Shown: in pieces, positions 5,620 through 12,834 of the stretch
Numbering within the stretch: position 1 is the stretch's first letter
How the letters are laid out: each line of letters begins with the position of its first letter
NCBI GenBank assembly: GCA_019323195.1
Contig: JAHWHQ010000023.1
Location: forward strand, 1-19,214
Direction: 5' to 3'
DNA: 19,214 nt
DNA from: Candidatus Woesearchaeota archaeon
GTDB lineage: Archaea > Nanobdellota > Nanobdellia > Woesearchaeales > JACPBV01
The notes under the pieces: generated by a model
Databases searched by the model: none
What the model was told of the DNA's origin: nothing
What the model saw: only the letters and a program-made list of their open reading frames with translations
Program-made: the position numbers and the translations under genes

Positions 5620-7101
5620 TTAAGGGTTTTTTCCTTCAACAATGCCAGTGACACTTCTTAACATATGCCCCTTAATCCTAAAATCATAGAACTTACCAAG
5701 CTCTAGCCTTCCCTTAACACCAACTATTAAGGGATAAGTGCCAACCTGCCTACAGAAGGTTGTATTGCCGTCATAAACGTCCGCCCTGGCGTTTCTTAGA
5801 ATTGATTCCAGAGGAAGAAGCCTTCTCAACATAGGCAGATCAATTCTCTGCCTGACCTCATTCCTCCATCTCCAGTAATGCCTCCTGTTTTTCCTTAAGA
5901 ACTTATTCCCGCATTCTTCGTAGAGAGGGGTTCCTTCAAATATACTTACCTGCCTTATGTTTATCCTTCTTAATAACAAATTCTCTTTTAAGATCTTATT
6001 CAGCCAAAACATATTTCTTGTATGCGTCTCTCTGTTTTCACCTTTAAGCCCGAATAGGATATTGATGCCTGGAAGTAAGGCAGGCATTCCGTTATTTCCC
6101 CTTTTACTGCCGTACCTGTTTAATACCTTAACTGCCTCATAAGTTTCTTCAGGGCTGCAGTTCAGATTATTTTCCTTTACAAGAGTTTCGTCAAAACTCT
6201 CTACACCAAAAGCAGCTATGTTTCCTTCAGTGCAGTATTTGATAACAGCCTTAGTAAGATTGATGCCTTTTTTGGTGACCACGCTTTTAGGGTTGACGTT
6301 GTCAATATGCAAAACATCTATAGCAGGAAAGGATTTTCTTATGCTTTTTAAAAGCTCAACTGCATCAGGATAGAGATAAAAGTCAGACTGCTTGCCTAAT
6401 CTGAAGTGCCTGCAGCCTAAGCTGTATAATGATTTTATTTCTCTCAGGATGTCATCTTTCTTCCTAAAGCTAAGACTGTGCTTTATGGGCTCTGTGCAGA
6501 ATGAGCATCCTTTCTTCCTGGAGCAGCCATGGCCTGTCTCTATCTCCATTATCCTTAAGTTCGGAATCTGTTTTGTTATATCTGAACCTTTTACAGCATA
6601 TTCCTTTATCCCATCATAACTAAAATCGAATAGTTCTATCTTATTGAACATGCTTAAATCGCTTTTCTCACTAAATTTTCCGCCTTCCAACTGGGTGCCA
6701 AAAACAGCAGGGCCGGTTAATATTTTTTCACACCTTAAATCCCTGATTAGATCTGAAACCTCTTTTAAGGTGCCTGGCAGGGCAGATAGGTACTTGCCAG
6801 GGGTATGAACCCCAAGAATAACTATAAGGAGGGAGGTATTATCAAGGATATCTTTTATTCTACTGATGTTTTTTGTTAGGTTGTAGATTTTAATGTTTGT
6901 TTTATGATTGATCTCTTTCTTTTTTTCATCCAAGTTGTAATACTTAAAAAACCTTAGGTCGTCTATTGTGATGTAATCAATATGGTTAATAGGGTCAAGA
7001 TATCTAAAATAGCCTGCTATGTATCTTGGGTATGTTCCCAGATATGGAGGAACGCCCAGGCCGGCAGGCTCGTCTGTGTAGCAGTCAAGTATGGTTACCA
7101 T
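5620..7101 (-). CDS. Radical SAM protein, COG1031-like
   Basis: 493 residues from the ATG at 7101. The N-terminus has DEPAGLGVPPYLGTYPRY, the signature of an archaeal family of B12-type-arrangement radical SAM proteins (COG1031). The cluster motif is Cx5CxxC (GHGCSRKKGCSFC), Cys193, Cys199 and Cys202 with this start, binding the [4Fe-4S] that cleaves S-adenosylmethionine. Later IAAFGVESFDE and GINILFGLKGE match radical SAM barrel strands. The last 45 residues (VGVKGRLELGKFYDFRIKGH) look like a small TRAM-type beta-barrel that could bind RNA; the usual family has a C-terminal helix-hairpin-helix. A TATA box about 25 bases before 7101 argues against an in-frame ATG at 7155, whose extra 18 residues are hydrophobic filler. 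The substrate is unknown; RNA modification is plausible. Confidence 0.85.
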   Translation of the reverse strand: MVTILDCYTDEPAGLGVPPYLGTYPRYIAGYFRYLDPINHIDYITIDDLRFFKYYNLDEKKKEINHKTNIKIYNLTKNISRIKDILDNTSLLIVILGVHTPGKYLSALPGTLKEVSDLIRDLRCEKILTGPAVFGTQLEGGKFSEKSDLSMFNKIELFDFSYDGIKEYAVKGSDITKQIPNLRIMEIETGHGCSRKKGCSFCTEPIKHSLSFRKKDDILREIKSLYSLGCRHFRLGKQSDFYLYPDAVELLKSIRKSFPAIDVLHIDNVNPKSVVTKKGINLTKAVIKYCTEGNIAAFGVESFDETLVKENNLNCSPEETYEAVKVLNRYGSKRGNNGMPALLPGINILFGLKGENRETHTRNMFWLNKILKENLLLRRINIRQVSIFEGTPLYEECGNKFLRKNRRHYWRWRNEVRQRIDLPMLRRLLPLESILRNARADVYDGNTTFCRQVGTYPLIVGVKGRLELGKFYDFRIKGHMLRSVTGIVEGKNP

Positions 7102-7118
7102 AGTAAAGAGAATTATCG

Positions 7119-7144
7119 TAAAATATAAAAAGTTTACATATTTT
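7119..7144. promoter_or_regulatory. Back-to-back TATA boxes of radical SAM and plsC genes
   Basis: On the minus strand TTTATATT (7122-7129) is about 25 bases before the ATG at 7101. On the plus strand TTTACATA (7133-7140) is about 25 bases before the ATG at 7162. The two boxes are only a few bases apart, so the two promoters probably interfere or are co-regulated. Both mRNAs would be leaderless. Confidence 0.55.
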
Positions 7145-7161
7145 AAGAAACTCAATAGAAA

Positions 7162-7809
7162 ATGAGAAAATTCTTTGTAAAGTGGATTTTAGGAAGTTAC
7201 ATACGCTTATTTATTAAGCAGATAAGCGGTGCAGAAAACATACCTAAAAAAGGAGCATATCTTATTGTTTCAAACCACAACAGTATGATTGATGGCGTAG
7301 GGATAATATATGCCGTACTTAAAAAAACAAACAGATTGATTGGCGTGGTAACTAAATTCAGACCGATAAGAAGAACGAGGATAAGCAGGTTTCTCAAAAC
7401 GTTTTTTGAAGGTTTTGCAAGATTGTTTATAGAGTTCATATCTGCCTGGGAAAAGAGGGTTACTGACAGGGTTGCCGTCAGACTAAAGAAAGGCAAACCA
7501 ATGCTGATATTCCCTGAGGGATTTTCCAACCGCAAGAAAACGCTTTTCAAAGCCAGAACAGGAGCAGCAAGGATTGCTGTCCTCTCAAAAGTTCCTGTAC
7601 TGCCAATAGGGGTTATGAACTCCGAGAAGATACTTCCAAGAAACGTATATTTCCCAAGATTTTACAGGGCGATGATTAAAATCGGCAAGCCGTTTACACT
7701 TGAAAAATATTACGGAAAAGAGAATGACAAGGCTGCCCTGGAAGAAGCAACAATTGTTATTATGAAAAAAATCAGCAAACTCTGTGGGAAGGAATATCCT
7801 ATAGGATAA
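7162..7809 (+). CDS. plsC: 1-acyl-glycerol-3-phosphate acyltransferase family protein
   Basis: 215 residues with the two acyltransferase hallmarks: NHxxxxD (H39 and D44, in SNHNSMID) holding the catalytic His/Asp, and the PEG motif LIFPEGFSNR (FPEG at 117-120) that binds the glycerol phosphate. GAENIPKKGAYLIVSNH before motif 1 is also typical. Family members transfer an acyl group to lysophosphatidic acid at the membrane. Archaeal lipids are ether-linked, so this enzyme is a bacterial-style addition, found in some DPANN archaea. The neighbour pgsA, converging on it, points to the same pathway. Its 3' end overlaps pgsA by 100 bases on the opposite strand. Confidence 0.85.
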   Translation: MRKFFVKWILGSYIRLFIKQISGAENIPKKGAYLIVSNHNSMIDGVGIIYAVLKKTNRLIGVVTKFRPIRRTRISRFLKTFFEGFARLFIEFISAWEKRVTDRVAVRLKKGKPMLIFPEGFSNRKKTLFKARTGAARIAVLSKVPVLPIGVMNSEKILPRNVYFPRFYRAMIKIGKPFTLEKYYGKENDKAALEEATIVIMKKISKLCGKEYPIG

Positions 7810-8366
7810 TTTTTCAGCAAGAAGGTTATTGCGGAAGAAGGCGGTATGATTTTTAAATCGTATTCCATAAGAAATCTTCCAGCTTTCATGAAATAATCTA
7901 TTCCTGAGAGCAAAGTAAGTATCACTGCTGCCAGCATAAACCACCAGCTAAACGGAAAATCAATGATAACAGCTACAATGGCCACTATCTGGGATATTGT
8001 CTTTATCTTTCCAAAAGAGCTGGCATGGATTGTTACTTTATCTGATAAAACAAGCCTTAAGCCTGTTACTGCGAATTCTCTTGCTATTATCAGGAATGCC
8101 ATCCAGGCAGGAACGCCCCTGCCAATTAAGAATATCAATGCTGCTGAAACAAGCAACTTGTCTGCCAACGGATCTGCTAATTTGCCAAGCTTTGTTACCT
8201 GCTTATTTTTTCTTGCTAAATAGCCGTCTAAGGCATCTGTCAAGGCAAGCATTACAAAAAAGATGGCTGCAATATACTCCATGTATTTTGTCTTGATATA
8301 TAACAAAACAATAAAAACAGGGATAAGAATTATTCTTAGAATTGTTATTTTATTAGGGGTATTCAT
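7710..8366 (-). CDS. pgsA: CDP-alcohol phosphatidyltransferase, PgsA-like
   Basis: 218 residues, strongly hydrophobic. The CDP-alcohol transferase signature DGx2ARx8Gx3Dx3D is complete, starting at D46 (DGYLARKNKQVTKLGKLADP, then LAD). N-terminal MNTPNKITILRIILIPVFI is typical of bacterial phosphatidylglycerophosphate synthase, which joins CDP-diacylglycerol and glycerol 3-phosphate in the membrane. Archaea use related enzymes on CDP-archaeol, so the exact substrate is open. The family usually ends near residue 180-195; here about 35 extra residues are read antisense to the end of plsC. TTTAAATA at 8389-8396 lies about 26 bases before the ATG. Last gene of the leftward run from aspS. Confidence 0.85.
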   Translation of the reverse strand: MNTPNKITILRIILIPVFIVLLYIKTKYMEYIAAIFFVMLALTDALDGYLARKNKQVTKLGKLADPLADKLLVSAALIFLIGRGVPAWMAFLIIAREFAVTGLRLVLSDKVTIHASSFGKIKTISQIVAIVAVIIDFPFSWWFMLAAVILTLLSGIDYFMKAGRFLMEYDLKIIPPSSAITFLLKNYPIGYSFPQSLLIFFIITIVASSRAALSFSFP

Positions 8367-8388
8367 TATTTTAACTGATTTATATTAT

Positions 8389-8396
8389 TATTTAAA
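8389..8396 (-). promoter_or_regulatory. TATA box of pgsA, next to the macro-gene stop
   Basis: TTTAAATA on the minus strand is centred 26.5 bases from the pgsA ATG and lies just past the stop codon of the macro-domain gene (8398-8400). pgsA may therefore have its own leaderless transcript besides any read-through. Confidence 0.5.
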
Positions 8397-8397
8397 T

Positions 8398-8892
8398 CTA
8401 TCCATTGAACGCTTTATTGAACGCATCGACCATCTCCTTGTTGCGGTCTATCAGGATGACCTCCTGCAGGCTTTTCTCGTTGAAATTTATAATAACTTCG
8501 ATCATAGCAATAGCTGCCTTATCCCTAGGAACGCCGCCTACGCCAGTGCCCATGCCAGGCATCGCTATTATTTTCAGGCTGTTCTCATCAGCACATTCCA
8601 ATGCAGCTCTTGTCGCTTCTTTTATATTACCAACATCAATTAAAGAGGCAGGCTGCTCCATTGTAGGGGCATGGATAACATGCCTGCACTTTAGCCTTCC
8701 GGAGGTTGTTAGAACAGCAGCGCCTACCGGGATAGGGGCCTTGCTTACAGCCTCTATCTCAATCCCGTCTCCGCCAGAACGTTTGATGGCTCCTGCAACA
8801 CCGCCGCCCATATAGCCATAGCTGTTGGCAGCATTAACAATAGCATCTACCTCTAAACCAGTTATGTCACCCTGCTTAATTGTTATCTTCAT
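8398..8892 (-). CDS. Macro domain protein, ADP-ribose binding
   Basis: 164 residues, a single macro domain. DAIVNAANS (N20 and N23) and GGGVAGAIKRSGG (29-41) are the ADP-ribose pocket signatures. GRLKCRHVIHAP and AMPGMGTGVGGVP (about 110-122) give the second loop. Close relatives remove ADP-ribose from proteins or nucleic acids, or hydrolyse O-acetyl-ADP-ribose or ADP-ribose-1''-phosphate; the sequence does not separate these. It starts 15 bases after a coiled-coil gene on the same strand, so the two are probably co-transcribed. No signal peptide. Confidence 0.92.
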   Translation of the reverse strand: MKITIKQGDITGLEVDAIVNAANSYGYMGGGVAGAIKRSGGDGIEIEAVSKAPIPVGAAVLTTSGRLKCRHVIHAPTMEQPASLIDVGNIKEATRAALECADENSLKIIAMPGMGTGVGGVPRDKAAIAMIEVIINFNEKSLQEVILIDRNKEMVDAFNKAFNG

Positions 8893-8907
8893 TTTATTCT
8901 TCAGGTT

Positions 8908-9474
8908 TTATCTTGAGCGCCTCATCCTTGAAACTAGGCGCTCTAATGTGTCAATCTTTCTCATCAGTTCAAGCTTTTCCTTGTCCATATCTAATAATTT
9001 TCCTGCAAATCTTGTCAGTTCAAAATCCTCTTTTTTTATATTCCTGCTTATCGCAGTAAACTTGCTTATTTCGTCACCTAAAACGCTGGTCTTGGACAAG
9101 ATGCTGGAGGCATGATCCCTTAATTTATTATATTCGCTGATATTTGTCCTTAAATTTTCGGTCTGGATGCTTAATTCCTTACTTAGCTCTTCCTCACATT
9201 TTTCCATGACCCTTTTCTGGGTCTGGGCCTTTAACAGCCTGAAATCATAGATCTCTTTATCCAGCCTCTCTCTCATCTCTTTTATCAGGCCAAGATTTTC
9301 CTTAAAGTTGTTCAGGAAGGCATCCTGATTCTGTTTTACATCATTAAACTCCTGCTTAAAACCTTCCATCTCCTGTTTTAATGACAGAAATGCATCCTTG
9401 TTTTCACTTACACTTTTATTTATCTCGTCAATGCCTTCTTTTATCTTCATCAGGTCCTTTATCTTCTGGATCAT
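8908..9474 (-). CDS. Coiled-coil protein of unknown function
   Basis: 188 residues, nearly all predicted helix with heptad-like hydrophobics (about residues 1-115 and 140-182), rich in Lys and Glu, ending in a basic MRRSR. There is no signal peptide or TM segment. The C-terminal part (ISRNIKKEDFELTRFAGKLLD, then MDKEKLELMRKIDTLERLV) looks the most constrained. I recognise no named family. It lies between the palindromic element B and the macro-domain gene, 15 bases upstream of the latter. No promoter of good spacing is seen, so it may depend on read-through from aspS-rdgB across element B. Confidence 0.75.
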   Translation of the reverse strand: MIQKIKDLMKIKEGIDEINKSVSENKDAFLSLKQEMEGFKQEFNDVKQNQDAFLNNFKENLGLIKEMRERLDKEIYDFRLLKAQTQKRVMEKCEEELSKELSIQTENLRTNISEYNKLRDHASSILSKTSVLGDEISKFTAISRNIKKEDFELTRFAGKLLDMDKEKLELMRKIDTLERLVSRMRRSR

Positions 9475-9512
9475 TTTTTATGGAATATATTTCAATGCTT
9501 TTTCCTGAGCAG

Positions 9513-9718
9513 GAACTTCATCCATAAAATCCTTCGGGGTTGCCATCGGCTCGCTCGGAGCCTGCCATTTTTTTAAGAGCGGCCCCTCCCCGTAAGGGGG
9601 GCTAGACGCCATAAATTTTGTTGGCACAAAATTTAAATTGACCCCCCTCCGCCGAGGATGTGCAAGGGAATGCATCGCTCACAAAATGATGGCAACCTTC
9701 ATTTTATGGATGAAGTTC
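9513..9718. repeat. Composite palindromic element B (206 bp, nested inverted repeats)
   Basis: The ends are a perfect 18-bp inverted repeat, GAACTTCATCCATAAAAT (9513-9530) with 9701-9718. After a short unpaired step, GGTTGCCATC (9538-9547) pairs with GATGGCAACC (9688-9697). Inside are GGCTC/GAGCC (9548-9552 with 9558-9562), a C-rich/G-rich hairpin with GTAA loop around 9583-9601, and TAAATTTTGT/ACAAAATTTA (9612-9621 with 9626-9635). The whole would fold as a stalk with several hairpin branches. The right arm encodes the last codons and stop of rdgB, so the element abuts or has captured that gene end. A 65-codon open frame inside it (9478-9675, minus) is judged spurious. Confidence 0.8.
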
Positions 9719-10259
9719 TGAGCAGGTATTCTCTCAGCTTCAAGACAGCGATTCTCCTGAATCTTTTTACCTCTTCTACATTTTCTATCTCGCCATAGGT
9801 ATGCTCAGAGCCTTCAGGAACAAATATAGGATCATGACCAAAACCGTGCTTTCCCTTAATGCTTAGGGCAATCTTTCCCTTCTCGCTTCCCAGGAAAGCA
9901 AGAGGCTTTTTTCCGGGCTCGCAATAGGCAACAGCAGATATGTACATGCATCCCCTGTTTTTCATGCCTTTCATAAGACTTAATATCCCCTTAAGGCCTA
10001 TCCTCTTGTGGATGTATGCAGAACTAGTGCCAGGAAAGCCGTTTAAGGATTTTATGAATAACCCTGAATCCTCAGCCACTACGGCTTTGTTAAGCTTATC
10101 AGCAAGCTGCTTTACTGCTAATTTAACAATCTCTTCAGGATAATCGCTCCTCAGTTCAGGGTAATCTATGTTAACCTGCTCGACCTTTATACCCGGCTCA
10201 AGAATCTGCTTAAATTCCCGTACTTTGTTAGGGTTGTGCGTCACAAAGAAGATTTTCAT
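9699..10259 (-). CDS. rdgB: XTP/dITP diphosphatase (RdgB/HAM1 family)
   Basis: 186 residues. It hydrolyses dITP, ITP and XTP to monophosphates, keeping deaminated purines out of DNA and RNA. Family motifs are in order: FFVTHNPNKVREF (about 4-16) for phosphate binding, VVAEDSGLFI (60-69) with the metal-binding Glu/Asp, GFPGTSSAYI (74-83), and KGHGFGHDPIF variant KHGFGHDPIFVP (about 136-147). Length is normal. It starts 27 bases after the aspS stop and is probably in its operon. Its last seven codons lie in the right arm of palindromic element B, so its native C-terminus may have been altered (LLRTSSIK is not a family-conserved end). Confidence 0.94.
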   Translation of the reverse strand: MKIFFVTHNPNKVREFKQILEPGIKVEQVNIDYPELRSDYPEEIVKLAVKQLADKLNKAVVAEDSGLFIKSLNGFPGTSSAYIHKRIGLKGILSLMKGMKNRGCMYISAVAYCEPGKKPLAFLGSEKGKIALSIKGKHGFGHDPIFVPEGSEHTYGEIENVEEVKRFRRIAVLKLREYLLRTSSIK

Positions 10260-10286
10260 AGTAACAGGATAATCTGAAATTTGAAG

Positions 10287-12059
10287 CTAACTGTCTTTCT
10301 TAACAATGTCCAACTTTATGTTCAATTCCTTAAGCTGCTTATCATCTACCCCGGAAGGAGAGCCTTCCATCAGGCTTTCTGCGCTTTTTGTCTTAGGAAA
10401 TGCAATAACCTCCCTTATGGAATCGTTGCCGGTCAATATCGCGGCTATCCTGTCCATGCCGAAAGCTATCCCGCCGTGGGGAGGAGCGCCATACCTGAAG
10501 GCTTCCAGGAGAAAGCCGAATTTCTCATGGGCTTCTTTTTTTGATATGCCTAAAACACTGAATATCTTTTCCTGCACCTCTCTCTGATGGATCCTTATCG
10601 AGCCGCCGCCAATCTCTACACCATTCAAGGTAAGGTCATAGGCTTTTGCCTTTGCTTTTTCGGGCTCTTTGTCCAGCAACTTAACATCATCATCCTTTGG
10701 AGAGGTGAATGGATGGTGGACTGCGACATGCCTCTGCTCGTTTTCATCATACTCTACAAGAGGGAAATCAGTGATCCAGACAAATTCGTATGTATTCGCT
10801 TTTATCAGGTTAAGCTTTTTAGCCAGATGGATCCTTAGGTTGCCCAAGGCGTCATTCACAATAAAATGCTTCTTGTCAGAAACAAAAAGAAGCAGATCAC
10901 CCTGCTTTGCATTTAGCTTCTTAACAAGCTCTTTCTGGACCTTCGGGCTGAAGAACTTTACGATTGAGGATTCTAAACCATTGTCTGTAACCTTTATCCA
11001 GGCAAGGCCTTTTGCATCATATACCTGAACAAGGCTTATCAGCTCGTCAATCTCTTTCCTTGATAATGGGGAGCTTTTGACATTAATCGATTTTACAACC
11101 CCTCCTGCTTTTATATTGTCTGTAAAAACCTTGAAGTCTGAGCTTTTTACTATATCTGTCACATCTGCCAGCTCTAAGCCGAATCGCAGGTCTGGCTTGT
11201 CTGTACCGTACCTGTCCATTGCCTCGCTGTAGGTTAATCTCCTGAAAGGTATTTTCAGGTCTATATTAAGAACCTTTTTCCATATCTGCTTCATAAGCCT
11301 CTCATGAATATCATAAATATCCTCTTCATCTATGAAGGACATCTCAACGTCTATCTGGGTGAATTCAGGCTGCCTGTCTGCCCTCAGGTCTTCATCCCTG
11401 AAGCACTTCACAATCTGGAAATACCTGTCACACCCGCTGACCATCAACAGCTGCTTGAACAACTGGGGGCTTTGAGGAAGGGCGTAAAACTTTCCGATGT
11501 TTACCCTTGAAGGCACAAGATAATCCCTGGCACCTTCGGGTGTTGATTTTGCGAGCATCGGGGTCTCTACTTCCAGAAAATTCTCCTTATCATAAAAATC
11601 CCTGACAGCTTTTACGGCCTTATGCCTTACAGCAAGATTTTTCTGCATACCCGGCTTTCTTAGATCTATATACCTGTACTTAAGGCGCATGTCCTCATTA
11701 ATGTCAATCCTGTCATCAACCTCAATAGGAGGGGTGTCTGCCTTATTCAGGATAGTCAATTCTTCAATAAGAACCTCTATCTCCCCTGTTTTGAGCTTTG
11801 GGTTTTCCAGGCCTTTACCCCTTGGCCTTACCTTTCCCTTAACCCGGATCACATCCTCTCTTCTGAGGTGCTCTGCATTTGAATGGACCTTTTTATTATG
11901 CCTTGGATCGAAAACTATCTGGGTTAAGCCGTAACGGTCCCTTAAGTCAATAAAGATTATACCGCCATGGTCCCTTCTGCTGTTGGTCCAGCCGCATAGG
12001 ACTGCATCCTTTCCCTTATCCTTCTTTGTCAGTTCCCCGCAGGTACTTGTCCGCATCAT
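10287..12059 (-). CDS. aspS: Aspartyl-tRNA synthetase, bacterial type
   Basis: 590 residues. Archaeal AspRS is usually about 430; this length and plan are bacterial: N-terminal OB-fold anticodon domain (about 1-105, GWTNSRRDHGG), class II catalytic core, and a GAD insertion (about 285-415). Motif 2 is RYFQIVKCFRDEDLRADRQP (212-231) then EFTQIDVEMSF; motif 3 is HGGIAFGMDRIAAIL. His31 in RRDHGG is the residue linked in Pseudomonas AspRS to accepting both tRNAAsp and tRNAAsn, so a nondiscriminating enzyme is possible (inference). The leaderless start at 12059 fits the TATA box at 12083-12090, shared with the gene on the other strand. Head of a leftward gene run. Confidence 0.96.
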   Translation of the reverse strand: MMRTSTCGELTKKDKGKDAVLCGWTNSRRDHGGIIFIDLRDRYGLTQIVFDPRHNKKVHSNAEHLRREDVIRVKGKVRPRGKGLENPKLKTGEIEVLIEELTILNKADTPPIEVDDRIDINEDMRLKYRYIDLRKPGMQKNLAVRHKAVKAVRDFYDKENFLEVETPMLAKSTPEGARDYLVPSRVNIGKFYALPQSPQLFKQLLMVSGCDRYFQIVKCFRDEDLRADRQPEFTQIDVEMSFIDEEDIYDIHERLMKQIWKKVLNIDLKIPFRRLTYSEAMDRYGTDKPDLRFGLELADVTDIVKSSDFKVFTDNIKAGGVVKSINVKSSPLSRKEIDELISLVQVYDAKGLAWIKVTDNGLESSIVKFFSPKVQKELVKKLNAKQGDLLLFVSDKKHFIVNDALGNLRIHLAKKLNLIKANTYEFVWITDFPLVEYDENEQRHVAVHHPFTSPKDDDVKLLDKEPEKAKAKAYDLTLNGVEIGGGSIRIHQREVQEKIFSVLGISKKEAHEKFGFLLEAFRYGAPPHGGIAFGMDRIAAILTGNDSIREVIAFPKTKSAESLMEGSPSGVDDKQLKELNIKLDIVKKDS

Positions 12060-12082
12060 AAGAGCATAGATTTACAGAACAA

Positions 12083-12090
12083 TTTATAAA
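12083..12090. promoter_or_regulatory. Self-complementary TATA box shared by aspS and the YhhQ-type gene
   Basis: TTTATAAA is its own reverse complement and is centred 27.5 bases from the aspS ATG (12059) and 26.5 bases from the opposite ATG (12113). The spacer between the two starts is only 53 bases and no other box has suitable spacing for both, so one TBP site may serve two leaderless transcripts. Confidence 0.65.
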
Positions 12091-12112
12091 CTTTATCATA
12101 ATCCCATGCTTT

Positions 12113-12829
12113 ATGTCGAATGAATTATTATGGATCTTATTATTAGCAGTAACCTTTCTATTGCAGATAGTAGCTTACAGATTCTTCGGAAAGAAAGGAT
12201 TGTACGCATGGATAGCCATGGCGGTCATCATAGCAAACATCCAGGTGATGAAAACAATAGGGGTTTTCGGGATGGTAACTGCAATGGGGAATATAATATA
12301 TTCAACCACCTTCCTGGCAACAGACATATTGTCAGAGAATTATGGAAAAAAGGAATCTACGAGAGCTGTCTGGGTGGGGTTTTTTATCCTTATTGCAGTT
12401 ACAATAGTCATGCAGCTCTGCCTGCTGTTTACACCGCATGAGTCAGACATCTTAAACCCGGCGATGCAGCAGCTTTTTAGTTTATTGCCGAGGATTGCGA
12501 TAGCGAGCCTGACAGCATACATAATATCACAGCTGCATGATGTATGGGCGTTTGATTTCTGGAAAAGGCTGTTCAAAGGGAAGCACTTGTGGATAAGGAA
12601 TAATTTCTCAACAATGACTTCACAGCTGCTGGATAATATTGTCTTTACATGGATAGCCTTTGTGGGATTTTTCGGGCTGTTCGGATGGGGACAGGTCTTT
12701 ACATGGGACATCATCATAGAGATATTCCTGGTCTCGTATGTTATGAAATGGATCGTGGCGGTATTTGACACGCCTTTTATATATTGGAGCAGGGCTATTA
12801 AGAAGAGGTATCTTAAAAAGGAGGATTAA
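12113..12829 (+). CDS. Queuosine precursor transporter, YhhQ (QPTR) family
   Basis: 238 residues with about six membrane helices. LATDILSENYGKKE (about 68-81) and NNFSTMTSQLLDN (about 163-175) are the family signatures (COG1738). Characterised members import preQ0, preQ1 or queuine across the cytoplasmic membrane. The next gene, tgt, converges on it with 5 bases between stops, which ties the transporter to tRNA queuosine modification. The mRNA is predicted leaderless from the TATA box shared with aspS. YhhQ-family genes are scattered in archaea, so acquisition by transfer is plausible. Confidence 0.88.
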   Translation: MSNELLWILLLAVTFLLQIVAYRFFGKKGLYAWIAMAVIIANIQVMKTIGVFGMVTAMGNIIYSTTFLATDILSENYGKKESTRAVWVGFFILIAVTIVMQLCLLFTPHESDILNPAMQQLFSLLPRIAIASLTAYIISQLHDVWAFDFWKRLFKGKHLWIRNNFSTMTSQLLDNIVFTWIAFVGFFGLFGWGQVFTWDIIIEIFLVSYVMKWIVAVFDTPFIYWSRAIKKRYLKKED

Positions 12830-12834
12830 TTGAA

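Noticed and set aside
7102..7155. 18-residue extension of the radical SAM protein
   Set aside because: The TATA box overlaps this stretch and points to the ATG at 7101; the family signature begins right after it.
9478..9675. 65-codon minus-strand ORF between rdgB and the coiled-coil gene
   Set aside because: It lies almost wholly inside palindromic element B, has proline/arginine-rich composition from the G/C-rich hairpins, and has no promoter or ribosome site.
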